From Candidatus Staskawiczbacteria bacterium RIFCSPLOWO2_01_FULL_38_12b (GTDB taxonomy: Bacteria; Patescibacteriota; Minisyncoccia; Minisyncoccales; Staskawiczbacteraceae), in assembly GCA_001820255.1 (NCBI GenBank), contig MHPA01000026.1:3756-24461 (forward strand): a stretch of DNA of 20,706 bases, read 5' to 3'. Of the stretch, positions 1 through 7,443 are shown in pieces. Within the stretch, counting starts at the first letter, position 1; every line of letters begins with the position of its first letter. A program made the position numbers and the translations under genes. The notes beneath the pieces are model-generated. The model was not told where the DNA came from and did not search any database. It saw nothing but the letters and a program-made list of their open reading frames with translations.

Positions 1-2558
1 GCCCGTTGAGCCAGCGCTAAGTTAACAATATTTCTTACTTCATCCATTTGTTGCTCCAAATCCAGGTTGGTTTGGCCGTCATGCTCATTGCTTGGCCAAT
101 CGCACAAATGCACGGATTCTGGCATATCGGCGGTTTTTAAATCTTGGTACATTTTTTCGGCAAAGAAAGGCATAATAGGAGCCATTACTTTAGCGGTATT
201 TAATAATACGTAGTAGAGGGTTTCTATGGCTTTATTCCGGTCGGGGCTATCCTCGTGGAATCTTTTTCGCGACCTTCGCACATACCAAAGCGATACATCG
301 TTATTAAAAAAATCTTCTATGGCCAAGGCGGTTTTTGCGATATCGTACTTGTTAAGATTAAACGCCGCTATGCCTATTAAGTGATCCGTTTTTGAAACAA
401 TCCACTTATCTAAAATATGCTCCGGACTAGCGGCGGAGTTTTTAGGAAAATCTTTTTTATCCACGTACGTATGAAAAAAGGTATACACATTATAAAGTAT
501 TAATAGTTTCCTTTTTATTTCATCCAGTGTTTTGTAACCAAACTTCACATTTTCAGTAGGGTTTGATTTTGCATAAAGCCATCGCATTGGATCTGCTCCC
601 ACTTTTTCTATGGCATCATCAAACCAAATGGCGTTTCCTTTGGATTTGTGCATCTCTTCACCTTTTTCATCAACTACAGAGGCATATCCAAAAATAGTTT
701 TTATCGGAGCCTCGTCTTCCAATACCGCCGCCATCACCAGTAAAGAGTAAAACCAGTTTTTAAATTGGCCAGGGAAAGATTCGCATACGATTTCAATGGG
801 AAACCATTTTTTCCAATACGCCTTGTCGGAAAAATACTTCAAGGTTGAAAAAGGCACAATGCCCGCGTCCAACCAAGGGTTGCCCACATCCTTGATTCTT
901 GCAACCGGTTTTTTACATTTCTTGCATTTTATTTTCACATAATCAATCCAGGGGCGATGGGGCGAATTGCCTTCAAACTTTTCCCAGCCCTCAATGGCCC
1001 TTTTTCCCAATTCTTCCTTTGAACCGATTACTTCAAAGTTTCCGCATTCGCATTCAAAAATAGGCAAGGCCAGGCCCCAATATCTTTTTTTGGAAATCAA
1101 CCAGTCGTGCATATTGGCCAGCCAATCTAATTCCCGCTCTTTGCCAAAGGCCGGAATCCAATTAATACTTTGCGTGGCATCCGTTAAGCTTTCTCGTAAA
1201 GTTTTTTTTGATTTTGAATTTTGAATTTGCTCGCCCTGAGCGGAATCGAAGGGTTTGGGATTTGGAAATTGGGATTTGGAATTTACATGGGATCCGTCCA
1301 TGCTGATATACCATTCGTCAACCACCCGCCAAACCAATTCTGTTTTGCATCTCCAGCAAGTAGGATATCGATGCTTATAGGGCAAAATTTCAAAAATCCA
1401 ACCACCTTCAGCTGTCAAATAATCCAAAATTATTTTTGGGTTTTTCTTGGCGTTCTGCCCAAAAAATTCTCCTAAGCCTTCCAAATATACCGCATCCTCA
1501 CCTATGACTTCTATTAATGGCAAACCTAATTTTTGGCCCAATTTAAAATCTTCCTGTCCAGCTGAAACCGCCGTGTGTACTAGACCCGTTCCGTCTTGGG
1601 TGGTAATTGGCATAATCCTATCATCAGTAGCAATAACCGTATGAAATAAATCGGGTTTACCCTGAGCGGACCGAAAGGCAACTTCTTCTACTTTTGGTAA
1701 ATTATCAAAAGCAAACGAATATTTTAATCCAACTAAATCTTCACCTTTTACGGTTTTAGCAATACTATAATTCTCTTTAAATATTTTTTCTGCTAAATCT
1801 TTAGCAACCCAATAGTGATTATTTTTATAATCCACCAACGCATAATCAATTTTTTCATCCACGGCCACCGCTATGTTGGCGGGTAATGTCCAAGGGGTCG
1901 TGGTCCAGACCAAAAGATATTCGTCTTTATGGCCTTTAATCGGCAACTGAAAATACACTGAATCATGGACAATTTCTTTATACTCCTCGGTCAAAATTTC
2001 ATGCTGGCTGATGGCGGTTCCACACCTTGGGCACCATGGCACCGAATCCCGGCCTTTATACAAATAACCCTTTTCAAAACATTTTTTTAAAAAATGCCAG
2101 ATGGCGTAATTGTTTTCATCCGACATAGTATAGTAAGAATTTTCCCAATCCATCCATTGGCCCAACCTTATTGATTGGTTTGTTTGCATGGCTGAATATG
2201 TTCCCACCCGCTCTTTGCACTTTTGGACAAACGCATCTATGCCATAGGCTTCAATATCTTTTTTAGTTTTAAATCCCAGTTCCTTTTCCACTTCCACTTC
2301 AACCCAAAGCCCCTGGCAATCAAATCCGTTTTGGTAGCGCTGGTCAAATCCCTTCATGGCAAAATATCTTTGAAGCACGTCTTTATAAGTTCTGCCCCAG
2401 GCATGGTGGACACCCATAGGATTATTGGCGGTAATCGGGCCGTCCAAGAACGACCAGCGTTTTTTACCCTGGTTTTTTTGGCGCAGCTTTTCAAAAACCC
2501 GATGCTCCTGCCAAAATTTCAAAATATTATTTTCTTGTTCGGGAAAGTTATACGACAT
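1..2558 (-). CDS. ileS: Isoleucyl-tRNA synthetase, partial (3' end beyond window)
   Basis: Class I aminoacyl-tRNA synthetase that charges tRNA-Ile. The 852 codons present start at the ATG at 2558, two bases after the stop of the upstream histidine phosphatase gene, and run off the window edge, so the C-terminal region is missing. Visible are the HIGH-type motif PMGVHHAWGRT (residues about 47-57), the editing-domain stretch VWTTTPWTLPAN, cysteine pairs that look like zinc knuckles (WCPRCG near 180, TCWRCK near 400, CKKCKK later), and the KMSKS equivalent EEMHKSKGNA (about 633-642) followed by GADPMRW. Two in-frame insertions are odd: one at about 1203-1290 coding for low-complexity residues including PFDSAQGEQ, and one at about 1660-1678 giving FRSAQGK. 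Both contain the GCTCAGG-type dispersed repeat. Last gene of the pyrH-argS-phosphatase-ileS run. Identity is secure. Confidence 0.97.
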   Translation of the reverse strand, partial: MSYNFPEQENNILKFWQEHRVFEKLRQKNQGKKRWSFLDGPITANNPMGVHHAWGRTYKDVLQRYFAMKGFDQRYQNGFDCQGLWVEVEVEKELGFKTKKDIEAYGIDAFVQKCKERVGTYSAMQTNQSIRLGQWMDWENSYYTMSDENNYAIWHFLKKCFEKGYLYKGRDSVPWCPRCGTAISQHEILTEEYKEIVHDSVYFQLPIKGHKDEYLLVWTTTPWTLPANIAVAVDEKIDYALVDYKNNHYWVAKDLAEKIFKENYSIAKTVKGEDLVGLKYSFAFDNLPKVEEVAFRSAQGKPDLFHTVIATDDRIMPITTQDGTGLVHTAVSAGQEDFKLGQKLGLPLIEVIGEDAVYLEGLGEFFGQNAKKNPKIILDYLTAEGGWIFEILPYKHRYPTCWRCKTELVWRVVDEWYISMDGSHVNSKSQFPNPKPFDSAQGEQIQNSKSKKTLRESLTDATQSINWIPAFGKERELDWLANMHDWLISKKRYWGLALPIFECECGNFEVIGSKEELGKRAIEGWEKFEGNSPHRPWIDYVKIKCKKCKKPVARIKDVGNPWLDAGIVPFSTLKYFSDKAYWKKWFPIEIVCESFPGQFKNWFYSLLVMAAVLEDEAPIKTIFGYASVVDEKGEEMHKSKGNAIWFDDAIEKVGADPMRWLYAKSNPTENVKFGYKTLDEIKRKLLILYNVYTFFHTYVDKKDFPKNSAASPEHILDKWIVSKTDHLIGIAAFNLNKYDIAKTALAIEDFFNNDVSLWYVRRSRKRFHEDSPDRNKAIETLYYVLLNTAKVMAPIMPFFAEKMYQDLKTADMPESVHLCDWPSNEHDGQTNLDLEQQMDEVRNIVNLALAQR
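1203..1290 (-). repeat. Composite low-complexity insertion inside ileS
   Basis: This stretch reads on the plus strand as A/T/G-rich near-repeats (gaattttgaattt, gggatttggaaa and similar) on both sides of one copy of the dispersed repeat (CCCTGAGCGGAATCGAAGGG, 1234-1253). In the ileS frame it encodes roughly 28 residues (PNPKPFDSAQGEQ and flanking S/K/N/Q) placed just after the conserved EWYISMDGS and before TLRES...INWIPAFGKE. Other IleS proteins, from memory, pass directly between these two blocks, so I read it as an in-frame insertion tolerated by the enzyme. Confidence 0.6.
1660..1678 (-). repeat. Dispersed GCTCAGG repeat, copy in ileS
   Basis: Plus strand CCCTGAGCGGACCGAAAGG. It encodes FRSAQGK in ileS, parallel to FDSAQGE encoded by the copy at 1234-1253. 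It belongs to a set of five copies in this window that all share GCTCAGG when read on the minus strand (plus strand for the copy at 3138). Confidence 0.55.
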
Positions 2559-2560
2559 AA

Positions 2561-3130
2561 TTAGTTAAGTTCTTTTATTTGGCCCTTGTGGATTCGATGG
2601 TCACGGGGAATGGTTTGCAGATGTTTTTGCAATGAAATTCCCTGCACTTTTGCCTCCAGCATCCACAGCGGCCCTTCGTGGCTGACAATTAAAATATGGC
2701 TGTTTTTATACTTTTTATCGGTGTCTTTTAAAAAATCAAAAACCCTTTTTTGCACATCTTGATATGATTCACCCTTGGGCATGCTTGTTTTAATCCTTTC
2801 TTGCTCATTTTTAAATGTTGTATCTAAACTAGCAATCTGCCTACCGTTTAAAGTTCCAAACCCCAGCTCTCTTAACCTTTTATCAAATTTCGGCTCCAGT
2901 TTCAACGCCTTACCGACTATTTGGGCGGTCTGCTTGGTTCTTAATAAATCCGATGCAAAAATTACATTAATGCCTTTGTCTTTTAATATTTCAACTGATT
3001 CTTTTATTGTTTCTTTTCCATGTTTAGTTAGGGGATTTTTAAATGTTTCCGGCCAAGAAGAAATCACCTGCCTTACATTAGACAGTGCCTCGCCGTGCCG
3101 CAAAATGTAGTACTTGTTATGTAATTTCAT
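2561..3130 (-). CDS. Histidine phosphatase family protein (phosphoglycerate-mutase-like)
   Basis: 189 residues, the normal size for a small single-domain histidine phosphatase. The phosphate-accepting motif RHGEALSN lies at residues 11-18 (catalytic His12). A conserved FASDLLRTKQTA segment carries the phosphate-binding Arg, PKGES supplies the acidic residue, and the second catalytic His is in SHEGPLW (about 151). The family dephosphorylates small phosphorylated metabolites or proteins; the substrate cannot be told from sequence. It sits between argS and ileS, ending two bases before the ileS start, so it is probably co-translated with two tRNA synthetases. That hints at a housekeeping or nucleotide-cleaning role, but this is inference. 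Family assignment is strong, specific function open. Confidence 0.9.
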   Translation of the reverse strand: MKLHNKYYILRHGEALSNVRQVISSWPETFKNPLTKHGKETIKESVEILKDKGINVIFASDLLRTKQTAQIVGKALKLEPKFDKRLRELGFGTLNGRQIASLDTTFKNEQERIKTSMPKGESYQDVQKRVFDFLKDTDKKYKNSHILIVSHEGPLWMLEAKVQGISLQKHLQTIPRDHRIHKGQIKELN

Positions 3131-3137
3131 AATTTAT

Positions 3138-3155
3138 CCTTCGACTTCGCTCAGG
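3138..3155 (+). repeat. Dispersed GCTCAGG repeat, intergenic copy
   Basis: CCTTCGACTTCGCTCAGG, the intergenic member of the five-copy short repeat found also in ileS and the NUDIX gene. It lies in the 51-bp gap between argS and the phosphatase gene, immediately next to a palindrome. Confidence 0.6.
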
Positions 3156-3156
3156 A

Positions 3157-3184
3157 TGAAATAACTGTGCACACAGTTATTTCA
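3157..3184. repeat. 13-bp-arm palindrome at the 3' end of argS
   Basis: Arms TGAAATAACTGTG and CACAGTTATTTCA are perfectly complementary around a 2-base centre (CA). The argS stop codon (3182-3184) is inside one arm. There is no U-tract directly after it on the minus strand, so it is more likely an mRNA-end stabilising or processing hairpin, or a repeat remnant, than an intrinsic terminator. Confidence 0.5.
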
Positions 3185-4867
3185 CATTTTTTCTGGCGCT
3201 TCAATCCCAAGCAGCCACAATCCGTTTTTGATGATAATTGAAAACGCTTGGGTTAGCGCCACTTTATAAGGCGAAAATGCATCTTCTTTATCTACAATTT
3301 TAGTGTGTGCATAATAATTATTAAATTCTCTGGCTAATTCAATCAAGTAGAGCGCTATGTAGTGGGGTTGGTATTCCTTGCCAGCTTTTTGGACAATTTC
3401 CGGAAAATATATCATCATTTTTTCTAGCTGAATTATTTGACTCGGGCTATTTTTTAACGAGGGATTTATCTTTTCGCTTTTTGCCTTTTTTAATACCGAC
3501 ATCGCCCGCACATAAGAATATTGCAGATACGGCCCGGAGTCCCCCTCAAAAGAAACAGATTTATTAGCATCGTAAATAATATCACTGCCAATTGATTGTT
3601 TTAAAATAGAATACTTTAGTGCCCCAATGGCGACTTTTTCTATAATTTCTTTTTTTTCTTTCTCCGACAAATCCCGTTCTTTTATTTTTTCTCTTATCAA
3701 ATTTTCAACTTCGTCCAGTAAAAATTCAAACGTTATTACCTTCCCTGTCCTTGAAGACATCTTGCCTTCGGGCAAGCGCATCATGCCGTGGCCAATATGC
3801 GTTGTTTTTTTGGCTAGTTCCGGAAAAATCTGCGACATAGCTGCCATTAACACCTTAAAGTATTCATTGATTTCATTTGCCGTCACCACTACCGACTGGT
3901 CATATTTATATTTTTTATACTTTTCCCGCACTAGTGCCAACTCTTTTGCTTCATAGGTTGGCAAGCCCTCAGAATTAATAAAAACTCTTGTGTGCAAACC
4001 GAATGCTTCTCCCTTAAAAATAATGGCTCCCTTTTCACCTTTTTCAAAAATTTTTCCTATATTTTCCTGGACGATTTTTTTCCCGACAGAAGCTACTTTG
4101 CTTTCAAAAAAATAGTAATCAAATTTAGTACCTAATTTTTTATAGATTGTTTTAAAGTATTCAAGTGAATTCTCTTTCCCCGCATCGTATAAAAGATTTA
4201 CTCTTGAATCAGTCCGATTATAAAGTTTTTTATTTACGTCTTCTATTTCAATTTTTGCTTGAGGATATTCAGTATAAGCTTTATGTCCATAAGCATAAGC
4301 TGTCAAAAAGTTACCCCCTTGTTTGAGAATTCCCCAGATTGCTTTTGCCACGTGAAGTCCGACATCTCCCTGATAATTAGCTCTTTTAACCTTGCCTCCA
4401 TTAAATTCAAAAATTCTTGATAGCGACTCGCCAATAGCATTACTCATTAAGTGCCCAATATGAAATTCTTTTAAAATATTAGGATCAGTATATTCAATAA
4501 TTATTTTTCGGCTTTTTAAACTATTATTTTTTCCAAAACTTTTATCTTTTAAAATCTGTTTTGTATTTTCGTTAAAAATTTCTTTTTTCAAATAAAAATT
4601 TATAAAACCGGGGCTAGCAACATCTACTTCTTCAAACAATACATCCCTATCTTTATCTTTAATGTTGCGGCCGATAGTTTCTGCTACCTCCATCCTACTT
4701 GGTTTGTCTTGTCCAGTTTCAAAATTTCTCACGTAAACCATAGCCGCATTAGTGAAATAATCTCCGTTTCTCAAATCATCAGGATGTCCCACAACAAAAT
4801 TTGCTTCTTTAATTCCAAGATTTTTTAATACTTCTTTTATTAAACTTTTTATTTTCTCTTTCATCAT
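3182..4867 (-). CDS. argS: Arginyl-tRNA synthetase
   Basis: Class I synthetase that charges tRNA-Arg; 561 residues, full length for the family. An N-terminal Add1-like domain (about 1-115) is followed by the catalytic core with IEYTDPN (125-130) and EFHIGHL (134-140, the HIGH signature), then the KMSKS-like LPEGKMSSRTGKVI before the helical anticodon-binding domain. GDSGPYLQYSYVRAMS marks the start of the DALR region. The TDPN-ILKE form, instead of the common SANPTGPLH, is the variant seen in some CPR and eukaryotic-type ArgS. A small hairpin (CTAATTC/GAATTAG, 4877-4894) lies in the 33-bp gap from pyrH. Co-directional with pyrH upstream and the phosphatase gene downstream. Confidence 0.97.
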   Translation of the reverse strand: MMKEKIKSLIKEVLKNLGIKEANFVVGHPDDLRNGDYFTNAAMVYVRNFETGQDKPSRMEVAETIGRNIKDKDRDVLFEEVDVASPGFINFYLKKEIFNENTKQILKDKSFGKNNSLKSRKIIIEYTDPNILKEFHIGHLMSNAIGESLSRIFEFNGGKVKRANYQGDVGLHVAKAIWGILKQGGNFLTAYAYGHKAYTEYPQAKIEIEDVNKKLYNRTDSRVNLLYDAGKENSLEYFKTIYKKLGTKFDYYFFESKVASVGKKIVQENIGKIFEKGEKGAIIFKGEAFGLHTRVFINSEGLPTYEAKELALVREKYKKYKYDQSVVVTANEINEYFKVLMAAMSQIFPELAKKTTHIGHGMMRLPEGKMSSRTGKVITFEFLLDEVENLIREKIKERDLSEKEKKEIIEKVAIGALKYSILKQSIGSDIIYDANKSVSFEGDSGPYLQYSYVRAMSVLKKAKSEKINPSLKNSPSQIIQLEKMMIYFPEIVQKAGKEYQPHYIALYLIELAREFNNYYAHTKIVDKEDAFSPYKVALTQAFSIIIKNGLWLLGIEAPEKM

Positions 4868-4900
4868 TACCGTTCTCTAATTCTCACGAATTAGCCAACA

Positions 4901-5596
4901 TTAACTTATTGTGGTTCCGATAAACGGTTTGCCGTTTAAAAAGTTTTCCAGCCTATCCAAATGGGCGCCATTTACCATAACCACTTTTATTTTTAAAATC
5001 TCTGCCATCTTAGAGGCACGGGGATCAAACGGCACTGACAAGCCCGGGCTCCACTTGTCGCCCACCAGCTTCCTAAAATCCTTCCAGGAAATTTGTTTTA
5101 TGGCTTTAGCATCTTTGAATTTACGAGGATCTTTGTCATATACATAATCAATATTGGTAACATTAACAATGGTTTTAATACCCATGTTTTTGGCTAAAAT
5201 AACACTGCAGTAATCCGTTGACCAGCCCGGCTTCCAGCCGGCAAACACCGCTATATCCCGCCGTGAATTTACTTTTTTGGTCGGATCGGTCAATACCTTT
5301 TCAAAAGCCAGCTTATCAAAAGATTGTTTTACCACTTCGGCGTTTAAACGTGAAATACTGATACCCATCCAATCCCGTTCTTTATTGTCAGCGCCAAATT
5401 CCAATAATGCGTCCTGATAATTCCGGCACACCTTGCCGCCGCCCACAAATACAAAAAACCGCCGTGAATCTAAATATTTTATCACCGTCTTTTTGAAAAG
5501 CTTTAAAAAACCAGTGTCAATTCCTGCCTGCATAGACAGGTCTCCAGGCGCCACCAGCGACCCACCCAATGAAATAATGATATTTTCTTTTGGCAT
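4901..5596 (-). CDS. pyrH: UMP kinase, archaeal-type (amino-acid kinase fold)
   Basis: 231 residues of the amino-acid-kinase family; phosphorylates UMP to UDP in pyrimidine nucleotide synthesis. The N-terminal glycine motif IISLGGSLVAPG is at 7-18, and the second glycine loop FVGGGKVCRNY is at about 49-59. The nucleotide/metal region NVTNIDYVYDKDPRKFKDAK and the late SVPFDPRASKMAEI are typical of the archaeal-type UMPK rather than the E. coli type. First gene of the minus-strand operon that continues with argS. A -10-like TAGAAT lies only 9 bases upstream of the ATG, suggesting a very short or absent leader. Identity is good; the archaeal-type assignment is from motif recall. Confidence 0.92.
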   Translation of the reverse strand: MPKENIIISLGGSLVAPGDLSMQAGIDTGFLKLFKKTVIKYLDSRRFFVFVGGGKVCRNYQDALLEFGADNKERDWMGISISRLNAEVVKQSFDKLAFEKVLTDPTKKVNSRRDIAVFAGWKPGWSTDYCSVILAKNMGIKTIVNVTNIDYVYDKDPRKFKDAKAIKQISWKDFRKLVGDKWSPGLSVPFDPRASKMAEILKIKVVMVNGAHLDRLENFLNGKPFIGTTIS

Positions 5597-5605
5597 ATAT
5601 GTGTT

Positions 5606-5634
5606 ATTCTAGCCTATTTTACCGATAATTTAAA
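5606..5634 (-). promoter_or_regulatory. Putative promoter of pyrH operon, nearly leaderless
   Basis: Minus strand reads TTTAAA, 17 bases, TAGAAT (5606-5611). The -10 box ends 9 bases before the pyrH ATG, so transcription would begin about 3 bases before the start codon. No Shine-Dalgarno is present. The -35 match is weak. Confidence 0.4.
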
Positions 5635-5651
5635 GGGTTGATGAACTATTT

Positions 5652-5856
5652 AATCTTTGAATTACGAAATGCACTATGAAAAGCAAGTTTCGGGTCTTTT
5701 CTCTAAATTCCAGCTGCAAATTCGTTATAATTTTTAGGCGGACGCCTAGCGTAAGCCTAAAAATTCTATCAAATTTTCGCTCTGCTTGGCCCGCAGGACA
5801 TCCCGAAGGTTGCATTTAAAGAAAATACCTCGAAAGCATTTCACAATTCAAAGATT
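5652..5856. mobile_element. Long-hairpin repeat element E1 (MITE-like, no ORF)
   Basis: About 205 bp that folds end to end. The termini are AATCTTTGAATTACGAAATG and its near complement ending CACAATTCAAAGATT. Internally it carries the shared core: TATAATTTTTAGGC, a small GC hairpin, GCCTAAAAATTCTATC, then AAATTTTCG. Terminal repeats and left arm match element E2 at 7444. On the right arm a 34-bp block (5784-5817, beginning GCTTGGCCCGCAGGACATCC) is inserted, which recurs in element E4. A 61-codon ORF on the minus strand here is an accident of the element. Confidence 0.75.
5784..5817 (+). repeat. 34-bp block shared with 13787-13820
   Basis: Starts GCTTGGCCCGCAGGACATCC and ends GAAGGTTGCATTT. 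It differs from the copy in element E4 by one base (G to A at position 10). It occupies the right arm of E1 and breaks the arm's complementarity, so it looks like a later insertion. Confidence 0.65.
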
Positions 5857-5872
5857 TCGTGTAAAAAAAGAG

Positions 5873-5906
5873 GCCTTGCGAAAAATTTTGCAATTTTTCG
5901 CAAGGC
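5873..5906. terminator. Intrinsic terminator, perfect 15-bp stem
   Basis: GCCTTGCGAAAAATT / AATTTTTCGCAAGGC with loop TTGC. On the minus strand it is followed by CTCTTTTTTTAC, so it ends the unknown gene at 5935-6414. T-runs on the plus side (gtctttttttt) could make it bidirectional. Confidence 0.85.
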
Positions 5907-5934
5907 TCTGGTTTTTGTCTTTTTTTTCAAGGCA

Positions 5935-6414
5935 CTACTCATCAAGTACGGGAACCCAGCAGTTTCCTCCAAAACCGTCAGTAAGACTCCTTTCGTAAAG
6001 AAGCCAGTTGGTAAAACCCCACTTGATGAAAAAAATCTCCTTCCAGTCAATGACAGCATCGTGCCGTCCCCGCACACCCTTGTCCCGTTGGAGACTTGCG
6101 GGAAAAATGAGCCACAAGTCCTGATCCTGCCATTCCATGGGAATCCTTTCCTGATTGCGAAGCATTGCCTCCGCATGCCTTAACCCAAGGCAAGTGTAGC
6201 CCTTGACTCTCTCGAGCAGCTCCGTGCCCAAAATAAACCCCTCGCCCGGATGGACGATTTGAACAAGTTTTGGGGTAAATTCCCCTTCTTTGAATCGGGA
6301 ATCGAGCAAAAACTCTACCCCATAACGAGAATCGGGAGGGCAATCAAAATCGCACCTGAGCTGAAATCGAGGTCTGGAGATAGCCGGGACTACCTCCAAT
6401 AGGATGGCTGTCAT
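5935..6414 (-). CDS. Hypothetical protein, 159 aa, monocistronic
   Basis: I do not recognise a family. The ATG at 6414 is preceded by a textbook Shine-Dalgarno (AAGGAGGTGA, 6 bases away), which no neighbouring gene has. The gene has its own promoter region (6571-6599), a leader of about 150 nt with two hairpins, and its own terminator at 5873-5906. The base composition looks clearly more G+C-rich than the flanking genes, which suggests a different origin or codon bias. The protein is soluble-looking, with no signal peptide or membrane segment. It is rich in W and F toward the C-terminus (EWQDQDLWLIFPA, WKEIFFIKWGFTNW) and has a cysteine pair early (CDFDC). It ends just upstream of the terminator hairpin. 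Coding status is well supported by the signals; function unknown. Confidence 0.75.
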   Translation of the reverse strand: MTAILLEVVPAISRPRFQLRCDFDCPPDSRYGVEFLLDSRFKEGEFTPKLVQIVHPGEGFILGTELLERVKGYTCLGLRHAEAMLRNQERIPMEWQDQDLWLIFPASLQRDKGVRGRHDAVIDWKEIFFIKWGFTNWLLYERSLTDGFGGNCWVPVLDE

Positions 6415-6426
6415 AAATCACCTCCT

Positions 6427-6540
6427 TGAAATAGATGCATTCTTTTATGTTGAGCCCCCCAACACAAGAATGTATCCTGGGTTACATCTTTTAAGGCTCC
6501 AAAAGTATAATAAACATGCCCTAAAAGATGCAACCCAGGG
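6427..6540 (-). promoter_or_regulatory. Structured 5' leader of the 159-aa gene (two long hairpins)
   Basis: On the minus strand, hairpin 1 (6477-6540) pairs CCTGGGTTGCATCTTTTA with TAAAAGATGTAACCCAGG (18 bp, one G-U). Hairpin 2 (about 6431-6475) pairs ATACATTCTTGTGTTG with CAACATAAAAGAATGCAT around a G-rich loop. The Shine-Dalgarno follows within 10-15 bases of hairpin 2. The loop of hairpin 1 contains TATACT, a possible second -10 with TTGCAT 18 bases upstream. The arrangement suggests post-transcriptional or ligand/temperature control, but I match it to no known riboswitch. Confidence 0.5.
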
Positions 6541-6570
6541 AGCATATTCAAAGAACTTTCCTAATGTTTA

Positions 6571-6599
6571 ACTGTACGCCTTAAGTAAACTTTTGTCAA
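6571..6599 (-). promoter_or_regulatory. Promoter for the 159-aa gene
   Basis: Minus strand TTGACA (6594-6599), 17-base spacer, TACAGT (6571-6576). Consensus -35 with a 4/6 -10. It overlaps the -35 of the divergent smpB promoter. Confidence 0.6.
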
Positions 6600-6620
6600 G
6601 GGTTTACAGAGATTTATTAT
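6593..6620 (+). promoter_or_regulatory. Promoter for smpB-ssrA
   Basis: Plus strand TTGTCA (6593-6598), 16-base spacer, TATTAT (6615-6620). The expected start is near 6627, giving a leader of about 11 nt before the smpB ATG at 6638. It shares its -35 DNA with the opposing promoter, so the two are expected to compete. Confidence 0.5.
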
Positions 6621-6637
6621 ATCTATACACTAAGGTT

Positions 6638-7078
6638 ATGAATATCTACGCCCAAAATAAAAAAGCTGGATTTGACTATGAAGTCTTGGAAAAATACGAG
6701 GCGGGTTTGGTGTTACAAGGCCAAGAAGTAAAAAGCATCAAAACCGGCCATATGCATTTATCTGGCTCATACGTAGTGATAAGAAATGCCCAGCCCGAGT
6801 TAATTGGTGCCAAAGTACCCCCCTACCAGCCAAAAAACACCCCACCTGATTATAATCCTGAGCAATCACGCAAGCTATTGTTAAACAAAAAAGAGATAGA
6901 CTATTTGATGGGCAAGGTAAATGAGCGGGGATTTTCACTAATACCCTTGAAAGTTTATGAACAACATGGTAGGATAAAACTCGAATTCGCTTTAGCCAAA
7001 GGCAAAAAGAAATTTGATAAAAAAGAACAGATTAAAAAACGGGACGTAGAGCGTGATATAAGAAGAGAATTCAAATAA
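6638..7078 (+). CDS. smpB: SsrA-binding protein SmpB
   Basis: 146 residues when started at the ATG at 6638. This gives MNIYAQNKKAGFDYEVLEKYEAG, matching the normal SmpB N-terminus; the in-frame ATG-like start 45 bases upstream lies in the promoter and is rejected. The OB-fold signature LQGQEVKSIKTGHMHL and the RNA-contacting SYVVIRN are present. The C-terminal tail is basic (KGKKKFDKKEQIKKRDVERDIRREFK), as needed to mimic the codon-anticodon stem in the ribosomal decoding centre. SmpB delivers tmRNA to stalled ribosomes. Its partner ssrA begins 8 bases after the stop, so both rescue components are likely on one transcript. Confidence 0.97.
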   Translation: MNIYAQNKKAGFDYEVLEKYEAGLVLQGQEVKSIKTGHMHLSGSYVVIRNAQPELIGAKVPPYQPKNTPPDYNPEQSRKLLLNKKEIDYLMGKVNERGFSLIPLKVYEQHGRIKLEFALAKGKKKFDKKEQIKKRDVERDIRREFK

Positions 7079-7085
7079 TGAACAC

Positions 7086-7432
7086 GGGGATGAAAGTTTC
7101 GATGGATTGCTCTTTAAAAACAAGGCAAGCTGAGTATTCTCAAATCTCATAAAACTTTGAGAAAAACATAATTGCTAACTTATTTAGAAAGCAACCGGCA
7201 TTAGCATACGCTTAATGCTCATCCTTCCTGTCAACTCCTGATAGGCAGATAAGGGTGTTATATCATCAGGATAGATAATTTTTATATCCTTATAAAAATT
7301 ATTGAGATTATTAAGGATAAGATATTAAAGTTTTGTTTATCTTTTATTTAATATCTGACACTAAAGGTAAACTAAGCTTGTAGAACTGTTTTTAATAGCT
7401 TTTCAGACGAGGATTCAACTCCTCCATCTCCA
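7086..7432 (+). ncRNA. ssrA: tmRNA (SsrA), one-piece
   Basis: The 5' end GGGGATG (7086-7092) pairs with CATCTCC (7425-7431) to give a 7-bp acceptor stem with discriminator A at 7432; CCA is not encoded. GAGGA-TTCAAC-TCCTC (7410-7425) forms the T arm, though the loop counts only 6 nt instead of the usual 7. The reading frame from GCT at 7174 to TAA at 7213-7215 gives the tag ANLFRKQPALAYA, with a hydrophobic A-L-A-Y-A end suited to protease recognition. The exact resume codon is inferred. Pseudoknot-rich, A+U-rich sequence follows the tag. Location immediately after smpB supports the call. Confidence 0.93.
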
Positions 7433-7443
7433 CACATTAAATA

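Noticed and set aside
3627..3956. Plus-strand ORFs opposite argS, ileS, polX, murE-like and the coiled-coil gene
   Set aside because: They are antisense shadows of well-identified minus-strand genes with no ribosome-binding sites or family features.
5630..5815. 61-codon minus-strand ORF
   Set aside because: It lies within hairpin element E1 and its composition follows the repeat; no ribosome-binding site and no family features.
6593..6637. Longer SmpB start
   Set aside because: The extra residues overlap the promoter, and the SmpB family begins at the MNIYAQNKKA methionine.
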